Program-made: the position numbers and the translations under genes
NCBI GenBank assembly: GCA_003164095.1
Contig: PLRX01000155.1
Location: 64,547-97,584 of the forward strand
Reading direction: 5' to 3'
Origin: Acidimicrobiaceae bacterium
GTDB lineage: Bacteria > Actinomycetota > Acidimicrobiia > Acidimicrobiales > RAAP-2
Length of the DNA stretch: 33,038 nucleotides
Shown here: piece after piece, positions 11,132 through 18,445 of the stretch
Position numbering within the stretch: position 1 is the first letter of the stretch
Layout: every line of letters begins with the position of its first letter
The notes under the pieces: generated by a model
Database searches by the model: none
What the model was told of the DNA's origin: nothing
What the model saw: only the letters and a program-made list of their open reading frames with translations

Positions 11132-12187
11132 ATGACCCCGCATCCCTCGTCCACAGGCGCCGGCGGCGCAGAACCGCAGGCCGGGGCCCCCGACGGTCCG
11201 TTCGACGCCTTTGTGGTGACTGCAGTGGACGACCGGGTCGAGGCGGGTGTGTCTGCACTCACGCTGGACGACCTGCCCCCGGGCGAGGTCCTCGTCGCGG
11301 TGGACTGGTCGGCAGTCAACTACAAGGACGGCATGGTCACCCGCCCGGGCAATCGGGTGGCGCGGATCTCGCCCCTCGTGCCCGGCGTCGACCTCGTCGG
11401 CACCGTGGTGGCCTCCGAGGACCCAGCGGTAGCCGTGGGCTCCGAGGTCATCGCCCACGGCTACGACCTCGGCGTCGCACGCCACGGCGGGTTCGCCCGC
11501 TACGCACGCGTGCCGGCCGGATGGGTCGTGCCACTGCCGACAGGATTGACCGCCCGGCGGGCCGCCGCACTCGGCACGGCCGGGTTCACGGCCGCACTCT
11601 CACTCCATCGACTGGAGCACCACGGCCTCTGTCCCGGCACAGGTCCGCTGCTGGTGACCGGCGCATCGGGTGGTGTCGGGGGCATGGCCGTGGCACTGGC
11701 CGCCGCCCGCGGCTACGAGGTGGTGGCGAGCACGGGGCGCCCGGCCGAGCGCGACTACCTGGTCGGCCTCGGTGCCTCGGAGGTGATCGGCCGCGAGGAC
11801 CTGGTGATCGCCCCGGAGCGCACCCTCGGGCCCGAACTGTGGGCCGGGGCGGTCGACTGTGTCGGGGGAACGACCCTGGCCGCCGTGCTGCGCACCCTCC
11901 GCTACGGGGCCGCCGTGGCCGCCAGCGGGCTGACCGGGGGCAACACGTTCGAGATGTCGGTCTACCCGTTCATCGTCCGCAGTGTGGCGCTGCTCGGCAT
12001 CGACACCGTGCGCACACCGGTCGAGGAGCGCCGCACGGTGTGGAGCGAACTGGCCGACTGGGTCCCCGGCGACGTGGTGGACGCGCTGGTCGACGGCGAG
12101 GTCGGACTGGGGGGCCTCGCCCCGGTGCTCGAGGACATCCTGGCCGGACGGGTCCGGGGACGGATGCTGGTGCGGCCCGGCGCCTGA
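11132..12187 (+). CDS. YhdH/AcuI-type medium-chain oxidoreductase
   Basis: 351 residues of the zinc-free MDR superfamily, quinone-oxidoreductase/acrylyl-CoA reductase (YhdH, YhfP, AcuI) branch. Signatures: VDWSAVNYKDGMVTRPGN near residues 60-77, PGVDLVGTV, a GTAGFTAALS motif, and the NADP-binding TGASGGVGGMAVALA. The branch-typical ending is GIDTVRTPVEERRTVW. Members reduce the C=C bond of acrylyl-CoA or related enones with NADPH; which substrate applies here cannot be read. The first ~20 residues are a poorly conserved extension, kept because the leaderless -10 fixes this ATG. Confidence 0.88.
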   Translation: MTPHPSSTGAGGAEPQAGAPDGPFDAFVVTAVDDRVEAGVSALTLDDLPPGEVLVAVDWSAVNYKDGMVTRPGNRVARISPLVPGVDLVGTVVASEDPAVAVGSEVIAHGYDLGVARHGGFARYARVPAGWVVPLPTGLTARRAAALGTAGFTAALSLHRLEHHGLCPGTGPLLVTGASGGVGGMAVALAAARGYEVVASTGRPAERDYLVGLGASEVIGREDLVIAPERTLGPELWAGAVDCVGGTTLAAVLRTLRYGAAVAASGLTGGNTFEMSVYPFIVRSVALLGIDTVRTPVEERRTVWSELADWVPGDVVDALVDGEVGLGGLAPVLEDILAGRVRGRMLVRPGA

Positions 12188-12222
12188 GCCGGAACAGGAG
12201 CCGGAGCCGGAGCCGGTCGACC
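12188..12222 (+). repeat. Short GAGCCG-type tandem repeat after the oxidoreductase stop
   Basis: Immediately after the stop there are consecutive six-base units (GAACAG, then GAGCCG three times). A short low-complexity run with no evident function. Confidence 0.5.
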
Positions 12223-12400
12223 CGTACCGGATGCCCCGCTCGGCACGTCCGACGACTCGATGTCGAACGACGCGGCACCACCTGGCTGCAGCGTCACCAC
12301 CGACACGGGCAGCGCGGTGAAGGGGAACGACCCGCCGTCGACGGTGTGGGTGCGCAGCTCGCCCACGGTGCGGACATGGCGTTTCCGCCGGCGGGGGTCC
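12220..12400 (-). pseudogene. Remnant of a DUF4232-like secreted protein gene
   Basis: On the minus strand the frame reads ELRTHTVDGGSFPFTALP, then VTLQPGGAASFDIESSDVP. This resembles the 'VTLAPGGSASFxLxWSDVP' core of actinobacterial DUF4232 domains. No signal peptide or upstream half is present, and the frame runs on into Arg/Pro-rich antisense of the oxidoreductase. I read it as a leftover fragment. A chance match in this short stretch is possible. Confidence 0.4.
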
Positions 12401-12429
12401 GGCGGGTGCGCACCAAGGAGTGAGCGTGG

Positions 12430-12960
12430 CTAGGAGGAGAAATCCTCCGGGCGGATGGTGTCGAGGAAGCTCCGGAACTCGCCGACGATCTCCTCGGGGT
12501 TCCCGACCTCCTCGGTCTCCCCCTCCTCCTCGGTCTCCTCGTCATCCTCCTCGTCGACGGCCAGCATGACGCCCTCGGCGTCCATCAGGTCGTCGGCCAC
12601 GTAGAGGGGAGCGCCGGTGCGCACGGCCACGGCCACGGCATCGGACGGCCGGGACGACACGGGCACCTCGCGGCCGTCGTGGACCAGGACGATCTCGGCG
12701 TAGTAGGTACTCGTGCGCAACTCGGTCACCACCACTCGTGCCACCTGGGCGCCGAGCGACTCGAGGAGGTCGCGGATGAGGTCGTGGGTCATCGGCCTCG
12801 GCGTATCCATCCCCTGGAGGGCGAAGGCGATGGCGGTCGCCTCCGGCGCGCCGATGAAGATAGGGAGCGTCCGACCGAGTCCCTCGGATTCCTGGAGCAG
12901 CAGGACCGGCGTGTTCGACTGGAGATCCACCCGAACTGCACGGAGCCGTACTTCGACCAT
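12430..12960 (-). CDS. DUF151 bifunctional-nuclease-family protein
   Basis: 176 residues. Residues 1-130 match the BFN/DUF151 fold: LLLQESEGLGRTLPIFIGAPEATAIA, RPMTHDLIRDLL and SSRPSDAVAVAVRTGAPLYV are its hallmark blocks. The tail (about 135-157) is very acidic (EEDDEETEEEGETEE) and then ends in a short helix. Mycobacterial homologue is Rv1829, which likewise follows the MerR gene. Biochemical role in Actinobacteria is unclear. A TAGGTT hexamer at 12967-12972, 6 nt before the ATG, suggests its own leaderless promoter although it lies in line with ftsR. Confidence 0.9.
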   Translation of the reverse strand: MVEVRLRAVRVDLQSNTPVLLLQESEGLGRTLPIFIGAPEATAIAFALQGMDTPRPMTHDLIRDLLESLGAQVARVVVTELRTSTYYAEIVLVHDGREVPVSSRPSDAVAVAVRTGAPLYVADDLMDAEGVMLAVDEEDDEETEEEGETEEVGNPEEIVGEFRSFLDTIRPEDFSS

Positions 12961-12966
12961 TCCCCA

Positions 12967-12972
12967 AACCTA
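12967..12972 (-). promoter_or_regulatory. -10 of the DUF151 gene (TAGGTT)
   Basis: TAGGTT on the minus strand, 6 nt before the ATG at 12960, without a Shine-Dalgarno. It lies in the 55-nt gap after the ftsR stop. Confidence 0.6.
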
Positions 12973-13015
12973 CTCGGCACCGTCCGTCCGTGCGACGCGG
13001 CGTGGCCTCCCTCGA

Positions 13016-14227
13016 CTATGGGGCGAGCAGTTCCCGCAGGGTAGAGCGCAGCAGCGAGCCCCGGAGCTGCTGACCCAGACGGGCCAGGTCCTCGGCGGTG
13101 TGGGTCGCCCGGGCCCGGGCCTCGGGATTGCGCTGGCGGACCATGGGGATCACGATCTGTTCGATGAACCCCGCCTCGCGCTCTGCGGCGTTCTTGTACA
13201 GGCGGAGATGACGGGCCTCGATGCCGAAGGCCGCGAACTTGGCGGCCAGGTTCGCCACCGTCAGCGCCTCCTCGTCGAAGAACTCGACACCGGCGGCCAC
13301 CGTGGCCGACAGCAGCCCGTACTCCTGGAGCTGCACGACGTCCTCGACGGTCAGCCCGCTGGCGGCACACAGGTCCTCGACCGACAGCGAGGCGCCACCG
13401 TGGGACGCCAGGTGCACCGAGGTGCCGTCGTCCGGTCCCCCTGGGGTCGACGACCCGGCTGGTGCGGCCTTCGGTGCACGGGCGGACCTGGGTGCCTTCG
13501 GCGTCGGGGCGGGACCGGGCGCCGCCTCGGCCACCGGTGTGGCCGCTGGTGCCGGCGCCGGTTCGGGGGTGGGATCGTCGCGTCCGACGGACCCGTTGCC
13601 GCTGCCCTTGGCCACCTGCTGGTCGGCCGGCCGGGAGGACTGGGCCGGGCGGTGGGCCCGACCCGATCCTGTCGATGCGACTGCGACGACGGGCGTGGCT
13701 GCTGCACCGGCTCCGACGGTGGCCCGCTCCGGGGCACGGTGGCGGGCCGGCGGGGAGGAGTCGGCAGTGGCTGCCACCAGTAGCGGTGCGCCCTCGACCA
13801 CCGGTGCGGTTGTCGGGTCGGCCGCGGGCGCCCCTACGACGGGCGGCTCGACGGCGGGCGGCTCGGCGGCGGCGGGCTCGGCGGCGGGCGGATCGGCGGC
13901 GGCGGGCTCGGCGGCTGCCGGCTGGTCACCTGCGACCGGAGCCCCGTCGGGCGCGGACCCACGGGCGGACGATGCGGCGGTGCCGTCCTCGTCGAGTCGG
14001 TCCTTGATGACCTTGAGCGGCAGGAAGTGCTCGCGCTGCTGGCGCAGGACCCACCGCAGCCGCTCGACGTCGTGCTCATAGAACTTCCGGTAGCCCGACG
14101 GGGTGCGCTCGGGATTGACCAGTCCCTGGCTCTCCAGGAATCGGATCTTCGAGATCGTCACATCCGGGAACTCCTGACGCAGGAGTGTCAGGACATCGCC
14201 GATCGACAGATAGGAGCGCGCGCTCAC
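13016..14227 (-). CDS. ftsR: MerR-family regulator, FtsR/Rv1828-like, with long linker
   Basis: 403 residues. Residues 1-85 are a winged HTH (YLSIGDVLTLLRQEFPDVTI, SKIRFLESQGLVNPERTPSG, YRKFYEHDVERLR, HFLPLKVIKDRLDEDG), nearly the pattern of FtsR, the activator of ftsZ described in Corynebacterium and Rv1828 in mycobacteria. The last ~140 (from about residue 260) form the conserved C-terminal helical domain with its second DNA-binding-like segment. Between them is about 170 residues of Pro/Ala/Glu-rich low complexity, making it much longer than the ~250-residue relatives. GTG start overlaps the upstream FHA gene stop (GTGA). Confidence 0.88.
   Translation of the reverse strand: MSARSYLSIGDVLTLLRQEFPDVTISKIRFLESQGLVNPERTPSGYRKFYEHDVERLRWVLRQQREHFLPLKVIKDRLDEDGTAASSARGSAPDGAPVAGDQPAAAEPAAADPPAAEPAAAEPPAVEPPVVGAPAADPTTAPVVEGAPLLVAATADSSPPARHRAPERATVGAGAAATPVVAVASTGSGRAHRPAQSSRPADQQVAKGSGNGSVGRDDPTPEPAPAPAATPVAEAAPGPAPTPKAPRSARAPKAAPAGSSTPGGPDDGTSVHLASHGGASLSVEDLCAASGLTVEDVVQLQEYGLLSATVAAGVEFFDEEALTVANLAAKFAAFGIEARHLRLYKNAAEREAGFIEQIVIPMVRQRNPEARARATHTAEDLARLGQQLRGSLLRSTLRELLAP
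13840..13925 (-). repeat. Low-complexity repeat encoding the Ala/Pro/Glu linker of FtsR
   Basis: Tandem near-copies of GGCTCGGCGGCGGGCGG-type units (plus-strand view) encode (A)AEPPAAEPAAADPP-like sequence. Such arrays can change length by slippage. Confidence 0.7.
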
Positions 14228-14694
14228 TCGCCGGCCCCTCGCAGGTAGACCAGCTTGAACTTGCCCACCTGGACCTCGTCGCCACTCGACAGGGTGGCCT
14301 CGTCGATGCGGACGCGGTTCACGTAGGTTCCGTTGAGCGACCCCGCGTCGCGTACCGACGTGACCTGGTCCTCGGTCACGAACACCGCGTGCTTGCGTGA
14401 CACGGTGATGTCGTCGAGAAACACGTCCGAGTCCGGGTGGCGCCCCACCGTGGTCTCGCGCTGCTCGAGCGGGAAGCGGTCCCCCTCGTCCGAACCGCGC
14501 CGCACCACGAGGAGCCCGACCCCCCGGGGGAGCTCGAGCTGGCCGACCGACGAGGTGGGCTCACCCGGGTCGCCGAGGTCGACGGGAGCGACCGACACCG
14601 AGGTGTCGGGGGCCGACGTCACCATCGATGCGCCGCAGGTCGAGCAGAAGTTTACGCCCTCGGGATTGCGGTGGCCGCACTGGTGACAGAACAC
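14224..14694 (-). CDS. garA: GarA-like FHA protein with N-terminal zinc ribbon
   Basis: 156 residues. A zinc ribbon (Cys 3, 6, 17, 20; CHQC...CSTC) is followed by a ~35-residue linker. Then comes an FHA domain nearly matching mycobacterial GarA: LLVVRRGSDEGDRFPL, TTVGRHPDSDVFLDDITVSR, GSLNGTYVNR, GDEVQVGKFKLVYL, with the phosphothreonine-binding Arg, Ser and Asn present. GarA/OdhI proteins bind and regulate 2-oxoglutarate dehydrogenase, glutamate dehydrogenase and glutamate synthase under Ser/Thr kinase control. The phosphorylated ETTS motif is not clearly present; the linker has DTSVSV, only a loose resemblance. Start GTG at 14694 lies 7 nt after TACGTT. Coupled to ftsR by a 4-nt overlap. 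Confidence 0.88.
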   Translation of the reverse strand: MFCHQCGHRNPEGVNFCSTCGASMVTSAPDTSVSVAPVDLGDPGEPTSSVGQLELPRGVGLLVVRRGSDEGDRFPLEQRETTVGRHPDSDVFLDDITVSRKHAVFVTEDQVTSVRDAGSLNGTYVNRVRIDEATLSSGDEVQVGKFKLVYLRGAGE

Positions 14695-14701
14695 GCCATC
14701 A

Positions 14702-14707
14702 AACGTA
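14702..14707 (-). promoter_or_regulatory. -10 of the FHA-ftsR pair (TACGTT)
   Basis: TACGTT on the minus strand, 7 nt before the GTG at 14694. An ATG in the spacer is out of frame. Confidence 0.6.
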
Positions 14708-14753
14708 GCCGCTCCGACGGCGGCGCTCCGGGGCGATGTCGCGAGGGTGCGGG

Positions 14754-15134
14754 TCAACCTTCGGTCAGCTGCCGGTAGCCGGCCGCGTCGAGCAGTGCAT
14801 CCACCGCGGACGGGTCGCTCGGTGCGATCTCGCAGATCCAGCCCTCGCCGTACGGATCGGCGTTCATCTGCTCCGGGGTGTCCACCAGCGACGTGTTGAC
14901 GGCGACGACCTCGCCGGCCACGGGGGCGTAGATCTCCGAGACCGACTTCGTCGACTCGACCTCGCCGATCAATCCGCCCGGTTCGACCGCGGCGCCAGGG
15001 GTCGGGAGGTCCACGAAGACCACGTCGCCGAGGGCGTCCTGGGCATAGTCGGTGATCCCCACCCGGATGCGGTCGCCGGCCGTCCGGGCCCACTCGTGGT
15101 CACTCGAATAGCGCAGATCGTCAGGCACGTCCAT
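14754..15134 (-). CDS. gcvH: Glycine cleavage system H protein
   Basis: 126-residue lipoyl carrier that shuttles the aminomethyl group between the P, T and L proteins. The lipoylation motif ESTKSVSEIYAP places the modified Lys at about residue 63. The N-terminal YSSDHEWARTAGDRIRVGIT and the C-terminal NADPYGEGWICEI are typical. gcvP and gcvT are not in the window; the gene sits beside the FHA and MerR genes as in mycobacteria. Confidence 0.97.
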   Translation of the reverse strand: MDVPDDLRYSSDHEWARTAGDRIRVGITDYAQDALGDVVFVDLPTPGAAVEPGGLIGEVESTKSVSEIYAPVAGEVVAVNTSLVDTPEQMNADPYGEGWICEIAPSDPSAVDALLDAAGYRQLTEG

Positions 15135-15142
15135 GGCGCCCG

Positions 15143-15148
15143 ACCCTA
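15143..15148 (-). promoter_or_regulatory. -10 of gcvH (TAGGGT)
   Basis: TAGGGT on the minus strand, 8 nt before the ATG at 15134, in the 70-nt gap after the nucleotidyltransferase fusion gene. Confidence 0.55.
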
Positions 15149-15204
15149 CCCGACCCTCGCTGGTGCCGCCTGCCCGGGACGGCCTGCCGGCACGCCCCGT
15201 GCCG

Positions 15205-17691
15205 TCACTGGAGGAGGTGCTGGAGGCGGGTGGCGTACTCGGAAACCCGGGCCTCGGCACGGGCCGCACTGGGGGCCTCGGCCCACACGTGGGTCAGCGG
15301 CTCCTCCGGGTCGGGGAGCACCAGGGCCCACCCGTCGTCCTCGATGACCTTGACCCCGTCCACCAGGACGAGCCCACGGCCCTGGGACCGCTCCACGAGG
15401 GTCCGCATCAGCATCCCCTTCTGGTCCCACGGGGTGTGGACCGCCTGGTGGGCGATGCGCACCGGTGGCATGGATCCCACCAGTTCCGACAGCGAGCGGC
15501 CACTGGAGGTGAGCAGTGCCACGAGGTTCACCAGGGTGGCCGCGCCGTCGAAGGCGGGCAGGAAGGACGGGAAGATGAACCCGCCCGACTGGCTGGCGGC
15601 CAGGGTCACCTTCTCGGAGTGGGCCACTTCCATGAGGTGGGAGGCCGACAGCTTGGTCCACACGATCTCGGCGCCGGCGTCCTGGCAGATCCGCTCGGCC
15701 ACGCCGCTGGCCGCCACCGGCAGGGCGATGCGGGCCCCGGGGACGGCCTCGGTCACCAGGGTCACCAGCACCAGCAGCGCCTCGTCGTGGCTCAGCATGT
15801 GCCCGGTGTCGTCGACGATGTCGACGAACTCGCCACCCGGGTCGAGCACCGCGCCGAGGTGGGCGCCCGAGGCGCGCACCAGCTCCGACACGCGGGCGGC
15901 CGACGCGGCCCGGTCGAAGGCCAGCACGTTGGCCGTGTTGGCATACGGGTTGACCACCAGCACCTCGGCGTCGAGCTTGGCCAGCAGGTTCGGCATGACG
16001 AAGCTCGAGGTGCCGTAGGAGTAGTCGAGCACCAGCTTGAGCCCCGCCGCCCGGGCGGAGGACAGGTCGACCGAGTCGATCAGGGCCTGCGTGTAGTGCT
16101 CGAGGGTCCTCGGGGGGAAGCCGATGTCGCCGATCTCGCGGGCCAGGACCCGGCGGAAGTCCTCGCGGTGGTACAGGCGCTCGATCTTCCGCTGGGTCGA
16201 CTCGTCGACGTCGATCCCGTCCTTGTCGAAGAACCGGAGCACGACCGACTGGGAGTCGTGGGGGTCGAGCCGGACCGTCACACCCGCCGTACTGGCCGAC
16301 GACGTCACCTGGAACCGGGTGACCGGGACGGTGGCCGCCTCGAGGTCGTCGACGTTGACGCCCGCCGCGTTGCAGCCGACCATGATCGCCCGCTTCAGGA
16401 CGCGGGCGGCGCGGCTGGTGTCCCGGGAGCTGGTGACCGTGGCACCCTTCTCGAGCGTCGAGGCCCAGGCCATGGAGAGGCGCACGGCCAACTCGGGGCT
16501 GATGTCGACGTTCGCGAGGCCGCGGACGCCGTCCCGGCCGAAGAGCGAGCGGGCGCCCCGCGACTCCCACACGATCGAGGAGTTGACGATGGCGCCGGCC
16601 TCGACCGTCTTGAACGGGTAGATCTTGACGCCCGCACTGATCTCGGCGTGGGCGCCGACGAAGCACTCGTCCCCGAGCACGACGCCCTCCTCGCAGCGGA
16701 CCCCCTGGCGGAGATCGGATCCCCGGCCGAGCACGCTGCCCTCGACCCGGACGCCCGAGCCCAGATAGGTGTTGTCGTGGACGACCGAGCGCTCGACCAC
16801 GGCATTGTCACCGATGCGGACGTTGCGTCCGAGGGTGCAGTAGGCGCCGAGTCGGGCGCCGGGGCCGACCACGCAGTTGTCACCGATGACCGCGGGCCCG
16901 ACCAGCTCGACACTCGGGTCGATCTCGGCGCCCTTGCCGACCCACACGCCCGGCCGGAGGGGGAAGCCGTCGATGTCGACGTGGACCTTGCCGTCCAGGA
17001 TGTCGTGGTGCGAGCTGAGGTAGGCCTCGAGGGTGCCGACGTCCTCCCAGTAGCCCTCGGCCACGAAGCCGTACAGGCCCTTGCCGGCGGCCAGGGCGGC
17101 CGGGAACGACTCACCCGAGAAGTCGACCGACTGCCCCTCAGGGATGAACTCGAAGATCTCCGGCTCGAGTACGTAGATGCCGGTGTTGATGGTGTCGCTG
17201 AACACCTGTCCCCAGGTCGGCTTCTCCAGGAACCGCTCGATCGACCCGTCCTCGTTGGTGATCACGATGCCGAACTCGAGTGGGTTCTCGACCGCCTTGA
17301 GGGCCAGGGTGGCGATGCCGCCGTGGGCGTCGTGGAAGTCGACCACGGCGCCCAGGTCGATGTCCGTCAGGACGTCGCCGCTGATGACGATGAAGCGCTC
17401 GTCGAGCTCGTCCTTGGCGTTGCGCACGGAGCCGGCGGTGCCGAGCGGCGTCGCCTCGGTGGCGTAGACCATCCGCACACCGAACTCCGAGCCGTCACCG
17501 AAGTAGGTGCGGATGGCATTGGCCATGAAGGCCACCGTCACGACGATGTCCTCGAACCCGTGGTTGCGCAGAAGGTTCACCACGTGCTCCATCATCGGGA
17601 TGTTGGCCATCGGGAGCATCGGCTTCGGTTGGTTGGAGGTCAACGGCCGCAGTCGCGTCCCCTCGCCGCCGGCCATGATCACTGCCTTCAT
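15205..17691 (-). CDS. Nucleotidyltransferase (GDP-mannose pyrophosphorylase-like) fused to a degenerate phosphomannomutase domain
   Basis: 828 residues in three parts. Residues 1-235 form a sugar-1-phosphate nucleotidyltransferase: MAGGEGTRLRPLT, GTAGSV, VISGDVLTDID, FLEKP, GYWEDVGT. Residues 245-370 are left-handed beta-helix hexapeptide repeats. Residues 385-828 have the alpha-phosphohexomutase layout (SRDTSRAARVLKRA at 422-435). Key loops of the mutase are altered: the SHNP loop reads ASTAG (466-470), the metal loop DGDxDR reads DPGGEF (617-622), and GEESGH reads ASQSGGF (699-705). The N-terminal enzyme should make a nucleotide sugar, probably GDP-mannose, for envelope glycans; the mutase part is probably structural or regulatory. 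Its ATG overlaps the pgsA stop (ATGA). Similar fusions exist in other actinobacteria. Confidence 0.88.
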   Translation of the reverse strand: MKAVIMAGGEGTRLRPLTSNQPKPMLPMANIPMMEHVVNLLRNHGFEDIVVTVAFMANAIRTYFGDGSEFGVRMVYATEATPLGTAGSVRNAKDELDERFIVISGDVLTDIDLGAVVDFHDAHGGIATLALKAVENPLEFGIVITNEDGSIERFLEKPTWGQVFSDTINTGIYVLEPEIFEFIPEGQSVDFSGESFPAALAAGKGLYGFVAEGYWEDVGTLEAYLSSHHDILDGKVHVDIDGFPLRPGVWVGKGAEIDPSVELVGPAVIGDNCVVGPGARLGAYCTLGRNVRIGDNAVVERSVVHDNTYLGSGVRVEGSVLGRGSDLRQGVRCEEGVVLGDECFVGAHAEISAGVKIYPFKTVEAGAIVNSSIVWESRGARSLFGRDGVRGLANVDISPELAVRLSMAWASTLEKGATVTSSRDTSRAARVLKRAIMVGCNAAGVNVDDLEAATVPVTRFQVTSSASTAGVTVRLDPHDSQSVVLRFFDKDGIDVDESTQRKIERLYHREDFRRVLAREIGDIGFPPRTLEHYTQALIDSVDLSSARAAGLKLVLDYSYGTSSFVMPNLLAKLDAEVLVVNPYANTANVLAFDRAASAARVSELVRASGAHLGAVLDPGGEFVDIVDDTGHMLSHDEALLVLVTLVTEAVPGARIALPVAASGVAERICQDAGAEIVWTKLSASHLMEVAHSEKVTLAASQSGGFIFPSFLPAFDGAATLVNLVALLTSSGRSLSELVGSMPPVRIAHQAVHTPWDQKGMLMRTLVERSQGRGLVLVDGVKVIEDDGWALVLPDPEEPLTHVWAEAPSAARAEARVSEYATRLQHLLQ

Positions 17692-18371
17692 CTGGTCGTC
17701 CCCATCTCGTCGTCCTCGTCTCGTCGGTTGCCGGGCGTTGGTGCGGTCCCGTGGTGGCGGCCCGCCGCCAGTGCGCTGCGTGCCACCGGCACGTAGGAGG
17801 CGGCGGCGATCCAGGCCAGGGTGAGGCCGAGCACGCCGATGATCCAGGCCGCCACCCGGATGACCTGCTGCCACCCGGCCGTGCCGTCGCTCACCAGGAA
17901 CAACGGGTACGCGGTCATCAGTGCGAACGTGCCCGCCTTGCCCACCCACAACACGTCGATCCTGGCCGCGCCGAGCGAGGCCAACAGCAGGACGGCGCCC
18001 GACACCACCACTTCGCGCGCCAGGGTGGCGACGCCGAACCAGACGGGCACGGCGCCGTGGATCATGATCGTGAGGACGGCGGTCAGCACCAGCACCCGGT
18101 CGGCCACCGGGTCGATGACCTTGCCGAGCGTCGTGACCTGATGGAAGCGGCGGGCTACGTAGCCGTCCACCCAGTCCGTCACCCCGAGAACGGCCAGGAC
18201 CAGTGCGGCCCAGGTCTGCCTGTCGGCACCGAAGAGGAGCCAGACGTAGAGAGGGATGCAGGCCAGCCGCACGAACGTGACCACATTGGGCACGGTCCAG
18301 ATGCGGTCAAGGCCGGGTTCGTCAACTCCCTCGTCCGCCACCGCCACAGACCGTTCGTCGACGCCGTCCAC
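17688..18371 (-). CDS. pgsA: CDP-alcohol phosphatidyltransferase, PgsA-like
   Basis: 227-residue membrane enzyme with four to six helices that transfers a CDP-diacylglycerol phosphatidyl group to an alcohol, probably glycerol 3-phosphate. The complete CDP-OH-P motif is present: DWVDGYVARRFHQVTTLGKV followed by IDPVADR (D-x2-D-G-x2-A-R-x8-G-x3-D-x3-D). WTVPNVVTFVRLACIPLYV is the usual first helix. The exact alcohol cannot be fixed by sequence reading alone. The GTG at 18371 is chosen because TAGACT lies 7 nt upstream and the family begins about here. The stop overlaps the next gene. Confidence 0.88.
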   Translation of the reverse strand: MDGVDERSVAVADEGVDEPGLDRIWTVPNVVTFVRLACIPLYVWLLFGADRQTWAALVLAVLGVTDWVDGYVARRFHQVTTLGKVIDPVADRVLVLTAVLTIMIHGAVPVWFGVATLAREVVVSGAVLLLASLGAARIDVLWVGKAGTFALMTAYPLFLVSDGTAGWQQVIRVAAWIIGVLGLTLAWIAAASYVPVARSALAAGRHHGTAPTPGNRRDEDDEMGTTR

Positions 18372-18378
18372 GGGGCAG

Positions 18379-18384
18379 AGTCTA
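18379..18384 (-). promoter_or_regulatory. -10 of the pgsA operon (TAGACT)
   Basis: TAGACT on the minus strand, 7 nt before the GTG at 18371. Confidence 0.55.
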
Positions 18385-18445
18385 CGAGTGCGCCCGCCCG
18401 TGCCGGGACATCGCCTGTCGGCGCGTCGACCGCGGGCCCGGACAG

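Noticed and set aside
11111-11485. N-terminal extension of the S9 peptidase
   Set aside because: It would cover the divergent promoter and the first third of the AcuI-like gene; the leaderless -10 supports the ATG at 11110.
15133-17796. Plus-strand open frame of 887 codons opposite the nucleotidyltransferase fusion
   Set aside because: Antisense shadow; its composition follows the codon pattern of the real gene and no motif is present.
18379-18445. Leaderless -10 for the SGNH hydrolase gene
   Set aside because: TACGAG near 18383 lacks the final T and lies about 60 nt from the start; no supported promoter was found.
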